64,000 nt of DNA from Vanessa cardui (lineage: Eukaryota > Arthropoda > Insecta > Lepidoptera > Nymphalidae): contig NC_061135.1 of NCBI RefSeq assembly GCF_905220365.1, positions 8,957,501 to 9,021,500 of the forward strand. The letters run 5' to 3'. This document shows, one piece after another, positions 11,300 through 22,313 of this stretch (its first letter is position 1; every line of letters begins with the position of its first letter). The notes below the pieces were generated by a model. It made no database searches. It saw nothing but the letters and a program-made list of their open reading frames with translations, and was not told the origin of the DNA. The translations under genes and the position numbers were made by a program.

Positions 11300-11500
11300 A
11301 GTATATATAACATGCCGCCTGCTAGTATGTAGGGATAGCTGGCTTACTGACAGGACTAAACTGGTTTGGCCCCTCGACCGGACCCTTGTAAACTTTGGCA
11401 TAATTGCGTCATTCCGGGCCGGGTAGTATAGTCCGGTGTTAATGGGTCGTTTAGGGTCCGAGTCTTTCTCATTCTACGCAGTCACAATATGTGGGAGCAG
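11300..11500. other. GC-rich block of unknown origin
   Basis: Includes CCTCGACCGGACCCTTG and CATTCCGGGCCGGGTAG, much more GC-rich than its flanks. Frames are interrupted. It has the look of a transposon fragment, but I cannot name it. Confidence 0.35.
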
Positions 11501-12055
11501 TCAGCAATTTTTGTTAAAAGCCAAGCCTTTTTTTACACTTTAAAACTTTTAATGATCACAAGTATGAGTTTCATGTATGATATCGAAAGTTTATAAGTGT
11601 CGTTTCTTAAATCAAGTAATTTATTTATTCTATAAATATAGTAACAAAATGAAATAACTATATTAAAAACCGGAAACGAAATAGAATCTTTGAGAGGGAT
11701 GTTAAATATCTTGTATTATGTTCAGTGACGTAATAAATTAGTCAGCCTGAAAAATAAATAATAAAACGATGCACACCTACAACATACATGTTTATTTACT
11801 TTTAATTAATCTTATTATCAAACCTCGTAGATCCTCATATAAATAAAACGTGGAAGAACATACAGGGTCATTTTGAGGTTGATACAGGTATGCATACAAA
11901 AATGCACAATCAACTTTAATTAAAACTTCACAAAAGGGGTTCGTACCATTCCGCTTCTGATGAAATTGGTCTGGTATCGATGTCATATTTTTCCTCTCAG
12001 TCTACGATACGAACGTCTGTATTAATCTGTTCACTCACGAAAGCGCACATTTCAC
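11501..12055. other. AT-rich sequence without recognised feature
   Basis: Nothing recognised on either strand. Confidence 0.4.
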
Positions 12056-13113
12056 CGACTATAGATAGCTACATTATATAATTGTAAATCGACTTTTAAG
12101 TAGTCTAATATTTTTAATTTCATTTTACTTAGGACGACTCTAAAAAATATTTTTAAATTCGCAATTATTTTTATTACTTTTTAGTGCATATTAATTTATT
12201 TTGAAATAGTTTTATTTCAAGTCGGTTTTTCTTTGTGTTAAATTTTTTATTTATTTTTAGACTTTAAGTGAAGCTGATGTAGACTAACTATTTTTTCTTA
12301 ATATGGATAGATTAAGCGCAGGGTATGCTTAATCTATCCATATTCTATTAGTATGCATCGTTTACATGAAGTAAACGAAATAAGGGTGAAACGTCTATGT
12401 AAACAGAATAAAAATACTTCGAGGACAATTTCAAAAGAGACTTGCGAATAATGCAACATTAGACTTTCGTAAATGTGGCTTTATATGAAAAAAAAATTTA
12501 GTAGGAAAAAATTGAAAAACATAGCCACCGTTACTGCTTGATTATTTAGCTAGTCAATTACAGTAAACTACAAGGTACCACCCTCAAAAGAGCTGTAATC
12601 GACCTTAAGGTCACACATCATGTTGAAATGCAGCAACGAACGTAAGCACATTAAAATTTGATTAAAGACAATAGCCCACATATCGCACCCTCACTGTAAG
12701 CTATTAAGGAGTTCCATTGATTATCATATTCTACTATGACAATTACTCGAACATAAACACGTTACGAAAGGTAACTTAAATATCCAAATATACTATAAAA
12801 GATTCGTCCGAGTATCGCTATCGTGCTCCTCAGTATTGAAGAGTTCCGTTACTTTGGATCCCGTGCTCAGAATATAACCAAACTTTAACCAAACTACCCT
12901 TGAAGTATATCCTTTCTAATAAAAAAAGAATCATCAAAATTGGTGGATTTCCATTATAAAAACTGAATACAATTAAAATGGGACCACACGGGAAGCACTA
13001 GCTTTTAAATTCAACAAAAAATATTAAAACCCAGTAAAAAGTTATGAAATAACAAACATAAAAAATATAGAGACAATTTGATAACCTCATTCTTTTTGAA
13101 GTCGTTTGAAGTG
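12056..13113 (-). mobile_element. TTTTCAACCGACTTC-family element, copy 3 (inverted, diverged)
   Basis: Reverse-strand counterpart of the long copies at 32221 and 43677. It shares GTAAATCGACTTTTAAGTAG, the TCAAGTCGGTTTTTCTTTG junction, CTTCGAGGACAATTTC, and the terminal ATAACCTCATTCTTTTTGAA/GTCGTTTGAA. It is shorter and more diverged than those copies, so it is older. It contains a 17-bp-arm hairpin at 12300-12344. No coding capacity. Confidence 0.8.
12300..12344. repeat. Perfect 17-bp inverted repeat (hairpin)
   Basis: Arm 12300-12316 (AATATGGATAGATTAAG) and arm 12328-12344 (CTTAATCTATCCATATT) are perfect reverse complements around an 11-base loop. The same word occurs once, without its partner, in the related copy near 33281. 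Confidence 0.95.
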
Positions 13114-13499
13114 CTCGGCATGGAACGGCAATTTGGGCGTTGCGTTTCAATGTTGATAGGAAAAAAAGATCGTAATGTAAATTAATCTTAATTAAAAAAA
13201 AAAAACTTAACCCATTGTTGCATATTATTTATTTGAAAACATGCAAATCTATAAATAATTTTCATTCTTAATATTATTAAAAGTTTTTTTTAATAAATTT
13301 TATTGATATAAATATTTGGCTCACAATACTAAAAAAAATCTCGTAAAAATGACTAATCCAGGATAAACGTTTTAAAAAAAGTATAAGCCAAGTTATATTA
13401 TCTTTTATCTTACGTTAGTCATCTCATGCACACTGACATTTTGTAAACATAGACGCTACTCTTACTAATGCAAATAATTTATATTTGGATTATATATTT
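13114..13499. other. AT-rich sequence without recognised feature
   Basis: Nothing recognised. Confidence 0.4.
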
Positions 13500-13680
13500 C
13501 TGTCTGGAAAATGGTCATCGGTTACCACTGGTATATATTAGTACTGGTAGAAATAATAATCATCCCGTAATATTTGTATTCCCAACTTGGTGACGCATTA
13601 CAAACATTGGCAACTAAGTTGTTATGTACCTCATGCCTGTAGTTACACCGGCTCACTCTATCTCTCAGTACCAATTTACT
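13500..13680 (-). repeat. Dispersed repeat E, degenerate copy
   Basis: Reverse-strand relict of the unit at 54288-54600. Shared blocks are CCAACTTGGTGACGCATTAC, then TACCTCATGCCTGTAGTTAC and CGGCTCACTC. Confidence 0.6.
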
Positions 13681-14146
13681 CGTTACTTCAGTAAGTTACA
13701 CGTATAGACAGTGAAACTTAAATACGCACTGAAAATAAATAAACACTTTGTTTACACAGCCGCAAACTTTCGTCACGAACGATCGTTGTTCTTGAGTAAA
13801 ACACGAACTACAGCTGTTATTATAAAACTCAAATATCAGCCGAGATACTAATGAACCTAAGGAAAACGAACGCTTTCATAGATCAAACACGTGTACGTGT
13901 GTTAGATATAATTGGATTGGAATTTTATGTTTTAATTATAAGAAAGTCTTTAGCCAACATCTGAGCAATATTTTTTTATAAAAAAATAATGAATTAACAA
14001 GTAAAGTAACAGGCTAAATATTGTTATTTATTTATCAAAAACAGTTATGATGCACGTGTTTAACCGTTCAGCTATATCGGCTCAAAATTCTGTTGAAGAA
14101 TTTAAAAAAAATAAATTTTTGAAGAAAATTGAAAGAAATATTCTCT
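13681..14146. other. AT-rich sequence without recognised feature
   Basis: Nothing recognised. Confidence 0.4.
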
Positions 14147-14444
14147 CTCATGCTGGGATAAGATCTCCTCTCCTATTGAGGAGAGAGTTTTGAATATATT
14201 CCACCGCGCTGTTCCAATGCAGGTTGGTGGAATGCTCATGTGGCAGAATTTCAATGAAATTAAACACATACAGGTTTCCTCACGTAGTTTTCCTTCACCG
14301 CCGAGCACGAGATGAATTATAAACACAATTAAGCACATATATATAGTGGTGCTTGCCTGGGTTTGAACCCGAAATCATCGGTTAAATATCAATAGGTTAA
14401 ATCGGTTAATACATGGGTTCTTACCATTGGGCCATCTCAGCTCT
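14147..14444 (-). repeat. Metulj-like SINE, copy 4 (near full length)
   Basis: Reverse complement of the family: TTCCACCGCGCTGTTCCAAT, CACGAGATGAATTATAAACA, CTTGCCTGGGTTTGAACCCG (B box) and GGGCCATCTCAGCTCTTT (A box and 5' end). About 30 extra bases lie between the two promoter boxes, with a duplicated GGTTAAAT word, which probably disables the promoter. Confidence 0.9.
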
Positions 14445-15977
14445 TTAAATAAAATATTAGGCATTAATTTACACGTTGTTTCACGTACTTCTTTAATGAA
14501 ATAGAGAAGAGTTCGAGCACGTTTTACGGGATTTCCGAGGATGGGATAGTCGCCACTTCCTACACACAATTTCTTTATGGGCTTGAACCCAGGCTTGGCA
14601 TCAAGTACCTTATAAGCTAGCCAGTATATCAGCTAGGTAGGAAAAACCACAATTTTATATTATGGCTTATAGTAATAAAACAATATTTCTTAAAATAATT
14701 TGTGTATAATATTAGTACTTTAATATAATGTTTGTATATAAACTTATAATTAATCAGATGTTCGATATAAAGGTTATTTCTAGGTGTGAAACTAGTTCTG
14801 GCCAATTCGTTTCAACACATGCAACGTGCAACGTGAGTTGATCCTAAATATAGTTGATCATGTAAACAAAGAAAATCCTAAAATTATCTTACAAATCATT
14901 CTATTTTAGAATGAAACAAACAATTGTTAATATGAATGAAAATATTACACAATATTTTTGTTGTTAATGCATTCAGTTTCTCAGACACACGTAAGGTGCC
15001 ATATCTTTGTATGTTTTTATAGACCTTTTGTAAGCGTTCCTTTTAAATAGTAATACATGGTTAAAGAGACTTGGTACCTTTTTTTGAATATACTTATTTA
15101 TTATAAATTAATATATAATGGAATTTATATTAATGTTCTGTGGTTTACGTTTTATCTTCGTAAAAACCGTACGACCGTAATAATTAGCGATTTTTGACAA
15201 TGCGAATGAAGCCTCGTTGAATATGATCGAATTAAAAAAATAACAGTTGGGATCAATTACCTCAGTCTCTAGGATCTTGTGCTCATTAAGTATATTTTAA
15301 AGTCCATATTGTTATTCCATTCCAATCATAAAATATTACTTGTTATAAATCGAACGCAAAATTCAATTAAAAGTTTATAAAATTCAATTACATTATAAAA
15401 TAAGATAAATTTGTTCAGATCATTTATTTATATTGTTATTTTTTGACATAGATAAATTAATAGTAATGTAATCACACGTAGTTTGTGACTAATCCCTGCC
15501 TAAAGTATTAATATATAATTTTACGTTTTTATTTTAAATTGCGTTTTGGCTCGTGATTTCGTCTAGATGGTTTGGACCCAATATACGTTATGTATGCGTA
15601 ATAACCGTGTTCTTTTAGAGCGTCAGAGATCACATTCTCAATCGACTATAGCGGAGTCAAATAAAACTAGGTTAATCATTTAAATACGTGTTATAATAAT
15701 AATTTGTTTAATTAAAAAAAATAATAAATAATCAGATGTATGAGATTCCGGTCCCATTTCCTTTAGCACCTCTTACGAGTAGCTGAAGGATGTCGCTCCA
15801 ACCCATCATTTTATATTTAACTAATTTTGAAAAATATAAAAGTGGGGGGGGAGGTTGAATTGGCCCCGCGCCCGCCATCAACAGTAGATTCCAACCATTG
15901 ATCGGCGAACCTTCCTCGAACATGGGACGTGCACTTTTATAGTGCGCACACACTTTGTAAAATAATATACGTATAAA
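14445..15977. other. AT-rich stretch with one GC-rich patch
   Basis: Mainly AT-rich with no gene. Near 15840-15950 a G8 run followed by GAATTGGCCCCGCGCCCGCC is unusually GC-rich. A 73-codon frame crosses it but shows no family motif. The text near 14580 (GGGCTTGAACCCAGGC) resembles a B box without a matching A box. Confidence 0.4.
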
Positions 15978-16381
15978 GTGGAACTAAAGTCCAACAGGTA
16001 TCATAGACGTAGCTGAGGTGTATAGAAGACTCATAGTCTTACTAATAAAGTAAACCGTGGTTCGGTAGTTTGCACAGTCGTAACTGCGGTGTATAAAATA
16101 TTATTGTCTTATTAATAAACTAGACCGTAGTCCAGCAGATATCACAGCCGTAGCTGAGGTGTATAGGAGACTCATAGTCTTACTAATAAACTAAACCGTG
16201 GTTCGGTAGTTTTCACAGTCGTAACTGCGGTGTATAAAATATTATTGTCTTATTAATAAACTAGACCGTAGTCCAGCAGATATCACAGCCGTAGCTGAGG
16301 TGTATAGAAGACTCATAGTCTTACTTATAAACTAAACCGTGGTTCGGTAGTTTTCACAGTCGTAACTGAGGTGTATAAAGA
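15978..16381. repeat. Tandem array of 141-bp dimers (alternating 71/70-bp halves)
   Basis: A-type halves start GTAGCTGAGGTGTATA at 16009, 16150 and 16291; B-type halves start GTAACTGCGGTGTATAAAAT at 16080 and 16221 and partially at 16362. The spacing is exactly 141 bp, split 71 + 70. A and B are themselves homologous (GGTGTATA, TCTTAYTAATAAA, ACCGTRGTYC). The same halves in successive dimers are nearly identical, so the dimer is the most recent amplification unit. A truncated B half precedes the array. No coding content. Confidence 0.92.
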
Positions 16382-17396
16382 GTAGCCAATGCCACAAAAA
16401 TAATAATCAATGTGAGGATCAAAGTCTCATAAATAGTAAACCAGTTATCGCTGAGGAAAACTGTAGCCATGGGTTCAACCCTGGATTATCACAGCATCAA
16501 ATCACTGTCTCTCATACCAGTTCAAGCGCACTGTAAGGCGGCCTAATGTAAGGAATACGTATTTCGTTCAAATATCCACTAACGCAGAGTGTTGTTATAT
16601 CGTATATATATAATACGTAATAATTCCAAACATAGTGGAATAAAATTCGATGAAACTCATAGATTACCGCGTAGGAATCATACGAGTGAATATAACACAA
16701 TTTGTTATATTTTCTACCGTAGTAGATTATAAAGTATGAATATACATCATAACCGTATAGTTGTGTGATCGTTATCGCCGTACTCTCTTATAACTAAAAC
16801 TTAAAACTAAGACTTATATCTAAACCGTACGTTTCCTTAACTAGCTTATAAACCTATTATACGCTTCACATATTTCGTTTTACTTAAACCTAAAGTGGAT
16901 ATAAAACTTAACTTCAACCTACAACAGGCACACACCCGATACTAGTTTACCCAAACCAGCACAAAGCACAGATCATTAATTGCATGTGATAATCAATTTC
17001 AATGTGATATGCAGACTTATAACTAAATTAGGTGTCCTACTTCATGTCTCGTATGATATTCTTAACACTAAACTAAAGGGGCGTCCCTAAAAGGACGAAC
17101 ATTTTGCTACAAACGACACTTCTCGTATAAAACGATTAGTGCGCCATGATTGTGTATATAGTTATTGCAGCCTGGATGAAATCCATTATTTGAGCCCGTC
17201 ACTGCATGAACGTATCACTTCAGCTTATTACAGCCTCCGCAACGCCCTGCAGCATTCGGTCGTGATACTGGTACTACCGATTGATGAAAGACATCAACAA
17301 CGCCATCGTAACGTCAACCAGCCATAGCTCAGTACCACATAGTACATACACTACTCTAGCAACCCAGTAAGACAGAGTGAGGGATATTACCATATC
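16382..17396. other. Unassigned sequence between tandem arrays
   Basis: Moderately GC-richer than its surroundings from about 17085 (CAGCCTCCGCAACGCCCTGC). Several words recur from the arrays (TCGCTGAGGAAAACTG, ATCACAGCA). No supported gene. It may be part of one large element with the arrays on both sides. Confidence 0.35.
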
Positions 17397-17525
17397 GTTA
17401 TACAGTAACCTCGAACCCCGAAACCATCTCACATAGGCAGCCTCCTCGGCAACAGAAGGGGGGACACTACCGTATCGCCGAAGACGTTATACAGTAACCT
17501 CAAACCCCGCAACTGTATCACCGAA
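17397..17525. repeat. 89-bp imperfect direct repeat
   Basis: GTTATACAGTAACCTCGAAC (17397) recurs as GTTATACAGTAACCTCAAAC (17486), each followed by CCCG.AAC and a CATCTCAC/TATCACCG segment. The spacing is 89 bp. Confidence 0.8.
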
Positions 17526-17730
17526 GCAAATTCAAGACGACATCGCCACGAGGGACACTAATGCAGCGATCAAGCCGCACAGCCTCAAACCAAGCGTCGA
17601 ATCATCAAGAATCCACCAGAGTATATGCAGTACAGTATTCGTGCGCGATCATTATGCATGTGCACAATACAAATATATTATAAAGGTTTTGTTATTAAAC
17701 AATAATAATCTTAAAACAAATAGATCATCG

Positions 17731-18197
17731 TCTTTGTGATCGTACCAATAAGTATGCTTTTATGCATATGTCTGATAATATTTATAGAGTTTTTAAAACG
17801 ACCGCTTTACGAACTTGCGTCCGTCGATCGACACAGTTTTACATTGAAGAGTTTAGATTTTAATTGTTACACGAACTTATGTTCGTCCATCATCACAGCA
17901 AACCTGTGATCGTACCAAAACAATGCTTGTATGCAATCTGTTTACTGACAATATTTATAGGTTTCTTAGAACGACCGCTTTACGAACTTGCGTCCGTCGA
18001 TCGACACAGTTTTACAAGAAGAGTTTAGATTTTAATTGTTACACGAACTTATGTTCGTCAATCATCACAGCAAACCTGTGATCGTACCAAAACAATGCTT
18101 GTATGCAAACTTGTTTACTGATAATATTTATAGATTTCTTAGAACGACCGCTTTACGAACTTGCGTCCGTCGATCGACACAGTTTTACAAGAAGAGT
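17731..18197. repeat. Tandem array of about 171-bp units rich in dyads
   Basis: GTGATCGTACCAA starts units at 17736, 17906 and 18078 (periods 170 and 172). Each unit holds TTTACGAACTTGCGTCC, the 10-bp palindrome GTCGATCGAC, and, where complete, ACGAACTTATGTTCGT (6-bp arms). The unit junctions read TCACAGCAAACCTGTGA, a 6-bp-arm dyad. The last unit stops at ACAAGAAGAGT. Short open frames here are incidental. Confidence 0.92.
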
Positions 18198-18438
18198 AAA
18201 CTCTTCAATATAGTATATTCCATAATTAATAGTCATTGAGGTAAACCTCTGACATCAGTATGTATCGCCCCGTACATACGTATTTGCAATTAAATATTTT
18301 CAATACGGCCACCATCAAACCGTTTTATATCATATTGATATCATTATTAAATTTTATATAATATATATGATGTCTCATTGAGAACATTCATTTATATGAC
18401 GGCCTGCCATACCGTCATTTGTAATAATAATTTGTATT

Positions 18439-18597
18439 ATTGCACGCGGCCGGTGCAGCGAGCGCGTCGCTCCGCGCGTTCAAATTGCACCGAGTCGCTG
18501 GGCATCATAGCCCCCTATATTGCACGCGGCCGGTGCAGCGAGCGCGTCGCTCCGCGCGTTCAAATTGCACCGAGTCGCTGGGCATCATAGCCCCTAT
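18439..18597. repeat. 80-bp CpG-rich tandem duplication
   Basis: TGCACGCGGCCGGTGCAGCG begins at 18441 and again at 18521; each copy continues through CGCGTCGCTCCGCGCGTTC and TCGCTGGGCATCATAGCCCC to TAT. The copies are almost identical (one extra C in the first). A TATATATG box-like sequence follows at about 18594. The composition is extreme for this window. It could be a promoter module, for example inside an LTR, but no LTR partner is visible. Confidence 0.9.
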
Positions 18598-18780
18598 ATA
18601 TGCCTGGCGATGAGTATGACATTCGGCGCGGTCTAACGTTAAAATCAATACATGAAACATATTATTTATTACACGAACGTTATCCACAATAATGTACATT
18701 AAAAAAAGTATGTTTATTATAATGCCATTCCTTTTATCATCCTTATTTATTACATGTAAATGTATTCAATTACTATGCAA

Positions 18781-18965
18781 TGTAATCTCTATGTATGTTT
18801 TTATGTTTCCGTATATGTATTTATGTGTGTATGTATGTATGTATGCATGTTTTTAATATCTCCAAAACAACGCGACCAATTTTTGATTACATTTTAATAC
18901 GTGCTTTATATGGTTCACCGACGACTTATATTGAACCCGGATAGTTGCTCTACAACATACTTTAA
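18781..18965 (+). repeat. TATG microsatellite and diverged dispersed repeat
   Basis: (TATG)n near 18826-18850 leads into TTTTTAATATCTCCAAAACA and ACCAATTTTTGATTACATTT, a layout seen at the 5' end of lepidopteran Helitron-like repeats. Family assignment is tentative. Confidence 0.45.
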
Positions 18966-21263
18966 AAAAAAAATGTATTAAATCAATCACATTCATTCTC
19001 ATGTATATAGTATAGTCCGTTACAAGTTGAACGAAAAGGTTGAGGTAAAAATGACTTCAAATATATCTTATGTAAGTTTTAGCAAATTCTAAGAACAATT
19101 TTACAAATGAAGCTTCTTTGAGCTTGATGAGAGTAATACTTCAGTGTTAATTTAAGTGTTTGTGTTTAATTTGTTTTGTGAGTATTGTTTCGATGTATGT
19201 TGTGTTATTGTTTCTAGGTTATTTATAAAAAGTATGTAATAGATAATTTCTAATTTGATATATAATATTTATAAATCGAAATAATTTACAAAATTAAATA
19301 TATTCGTTATAAAAATCTTAAGTTGCATCGTAATTTATTTCCAAATATACTTTTCTATAAATAGTGAGTCCATAGAAACACTTCAGTTTTCTATATAAGT
19401 CGTTCTATTTTCGTAACTTGCATTTTATAACAATAGTTTCTGCTTTTAAAAATATAATTAATTAACAAGTGTATTATTTTTGCGTAGGTGTGAAAAATGG
19501 ACATATTGACTAAATACACAACTCAATTGTTTTTTTTTATTCCGAGTTAATTACCTTAGTTTTTGCCATATCTGTTGAAATAATATTAAAAAATAGGTAA
19601 AATTTCTTTGATTTTACGTAGGAAGTTAATTATATGTATTCTCCCGCGCTAATAATACAATTAAAAAAAATACTTTTAGAAAGTGATATTATTCCTGAGT
19701 GCTAAAGGTTATAAAATAAATTACATTTATAAATCTTTATAAATAAATTGCAGTGGAGAGAGTTGCCGATGGTAAATAATTAACAACTATATTTCTGTAT
19801 TTTTATTTTCATTAACACTAGTTCACTAAATATTTATTACGTGTATAACTATTACCGACTTGTACCATAGGATTAAATCTAGATCAAAAGGAATGTCTAC
19901 GACCAATACAAATATCCGTCCAAGCAGGAAACAAGCCCGCAACCATCATTGAAAGCAATTTCGCTGTGATTTATCCAGACATTCGTAGTAGGTCCATATA
20001 GTAGCTTGCAGCGGTTTTGTTGTAACCAAGAACGCATTAGCATTGCACCGTACGAAACATATTTTATATACATGCAATAAAGTCCAACAAACAAACAACA
20101 AAACAGCTCCTATTTGTTTTACATGGATACTTTTAATGTGATTAATGTCCCGTGTTTTTAGATTGAAGAAAAAAACAGGCCATTGCAATGTGCCGCATTT
20201 TAGACGTCGATCTGTTTAACGGTTTTTTTTACTTTATTTAAAAAAAAAATCTATTTTTATTCAGAGTTGGAGTTCAGTAGTTAAATACTTGTATATTGGC
20301 GAGTAAGTCACCAGTAAAATCATTCCTGGGAGGATTGACGTTAGGCAAGCGGCCAGCCGTAAAATTCTGCTAAATCATACTGCGCCGTACGCAATTAAAT
20401 GGTTCAAAGGCAAGAATGGTGACGATGTAATAGGTAATACATTGTTCGGATAACTTTGAAAAAGCATTTTTAGCTTTCAATAGTTGTTTATTGGTTTTAG
20501 ATCCCAGTGTTATCTTCAATTAAGTGGTTCGGATTGATATCCATTAACGCAACTCCACTTGACCTAGAAATAATGACATTGACATCAACTTGTAACTTTG
20601 TCTAATTACGAATAAGTTTATGATTATCATGTACTTATTAACGTTCGCTTATGTGACTAATAGAATGATAAAAAAATTATTCTGATAATCTAATAATGCT
20701 TGAAAATATTGACAGCATACTTATCTATAATTGTACGTATACATAAATTATTGTATGTAAAATATCTTACTAATGAATATTACGATCGTCATATATTCAT
20801 TCATATTATGAACAAAATTTTAATTTATTTAAGGACTTTAACTTTAATTTCATTTAGACAATACATTACATTCGGCGCTATTATTATCACTTTATCACAA
20901 TTAATAAATGGAGCTAGTGACCACTTATACATGAGGTGACTCATTGGATCTTTCAAACTAAAGAAAATAATAAAATACGTGTGCATCTCGGGAGCTCCGA
21001 CTGAATAATTAACTTAAAAAAAAAGCAATCCAGCCAGACTGGCGCCGTAACGCGTTATCTAACAATGCGGTCTGGGGTAAACCATAACAAGTTATCACAA
21101 CAAATAAAAACATATCTTAAACATTTTAAAAATGTTTTTTTTTTTAATATGTATTTATTTATAATTTCACGCACTCTAGAGTCAGGTGACAATTGCATGA
21201 CACAAACCTTTCCCGAAGCTTTGCATTGGATTCTTCCTAAGCGCTACGCATGTCAGCTATCGC
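18966..21263. other. AT-rich sequence without recognised feature
   Basis: No gene recognised. A patch at 20300-20420 (GGCAAGCGGCCAGCCG) and another at 19880-20200 are less AT-rich but show no motif or clear repeat partner in the window. Confidence 0.4.
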
Positions 21264-21430
21264 ATGCTAAATCAAATCAAATCAAATCAAATCAATTTTA
21301 TTCATGTAAACTTCATAATGAAGCGTTTTTTGAATTGTAAAATGAATGTAAATTAATTGTGAAATACTATCACCGTTCCCCTAGCGAGAAGAAACGTCAA
21401 GAAACTCGCATAGTTGCTCTTTTCAAATTA
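21264..21430 (-). repeat. LINE 3' tail, copy d
   Basis: Begins with the simple tail (AATCA)n, then TTTATTCATGTAAACTTCAT, and later CTAGCGAGAAGAAACGTCAA/GAAACTCGCATAGTTGCTCT. Read on the minus strand, this is the usual 3' end followed by the A+T tail. Confidence 0.75.
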
Positions 21431-21651
21431 ACAGATTTACAATGCTGTTATTTACAGTAATTAGTGTCCTATACTACAAATAATACCCTACAAATAATTA
21501 ACCTCACACGAAGTGCATCAGATGTATAGCGATTAAATTCGTAACTTCACGAAGAAGAAAGATTATTGAATTAAATAATGTATATTTTGATTAATGTGAA
21601 AAGCTGTATTTCTGTTAAAAAAAAAAAAAAAAACATTTCAGCGCTCCCATG

Positions 21652-21655
21652 TATG
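21652..21655. repeat. Target-site duplication TATG (left)
   Basis: TATG precedes the left LTR and recurs at 27402-27405 directly after the right LTR. The four-base length suits Ty3/Gypsy integration. With LTR limits at 21656-22150 and 26907-27401, both LTRs are 495 bp. Confidence 0.75.
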
Positions 21656-22150
21656 AAATAAAATAATGCAACACATATAAATATAAAGATTTATTCATAT
21701 AACTTAAATTCCATTATTTGTACCTGCAAATACAACAATCTTATGATCTATCTTACATCATATATGTATATTACTTATCATATCTTACATTGAATGGTCT
21801 TATAGCTAACTATCTGTAACTATGAATATACAAGCTCACTTTAAGTAGAATGATATACAATTAAATAATCTAATACAAACTGTAATTATATGTGACTACG
21901 CTATTAACAGCTTATATAAAATAATAATTGAAATACTTAACTTTTGAACTAGTCGCTTCGGCGGCCGAACAAAAACTACCCCAGAGACCAGTCACCATAC
22001 TTTTATATCTCGGTTGACACCGCACTTACTTGAGATAATTTTTATTTTTCACCTACCCTCAATGATTGATCAGTACACAACACTTGTAATAAACGAGTAT
22101 TATACTCTTTACAAACATGATTCAATTGCTATTAGTATAATAATCTATCA
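21656..22150 (-). repeat. 3' LTR of the Ty3/Gypsy element
   Basis: A 495-bp direct repeat of 26907-27401, identical by eye. In element orientation it starts TGATAGATTATTATAC and ends TTATTTTATTT, so the 3' terminus is not the classical CA. A TATA-like ATATAAAAG lies at 22000-22008 (minus strand), followed by GACTGGTCTCTGGGGTAG and the palindrome TTCGGCGGCCGAA. An AATAAA signal lies at 21690-21695, about 35 bases before the LTR end, implying a very short U5. Confidence 0.95.
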
Positions 22151-22165
22151 CGGCCAGACTGACCA

Positions 22166-22185
22166 GTACTTCGCTCTCGAAGTAC
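22166..22185. repeat. Perfect 8-bp-arm hairpin next to the 3' LTR
   Basis: GTACTTCG (22166-22173) and CGAAGTAC (22178-22185) are exact reverse complements around CTCT. They lie 15 bases inside the 3' LTR boundary, where a polypurine tract would be expected. No clear polypurine tract is visible there. Confidence 0.9.
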
Positions 22186-22313
22186 CTGCTCTACATACAG
22201 CATATACTTGGATATATACATAATATACATATATATACATAGAGACATACACAGATAATTATATAACTCATACAATATATATTTTTTTTTTATTTTTTTT
22301 TTTTTTTTCTGCA

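Noticed and set aside
16009..18197. CRISPR array
   Set aside because: The repeats are tandem without unique spacers and the genome is eukaryotic.
18378..18699. Two overlapping frames in the CpG-rich duplication
   Set aside because: They arise because the 80-bp GC-rich repeats lack stops; the predicted products contain an internal repeat of the same peptide and no known domain.
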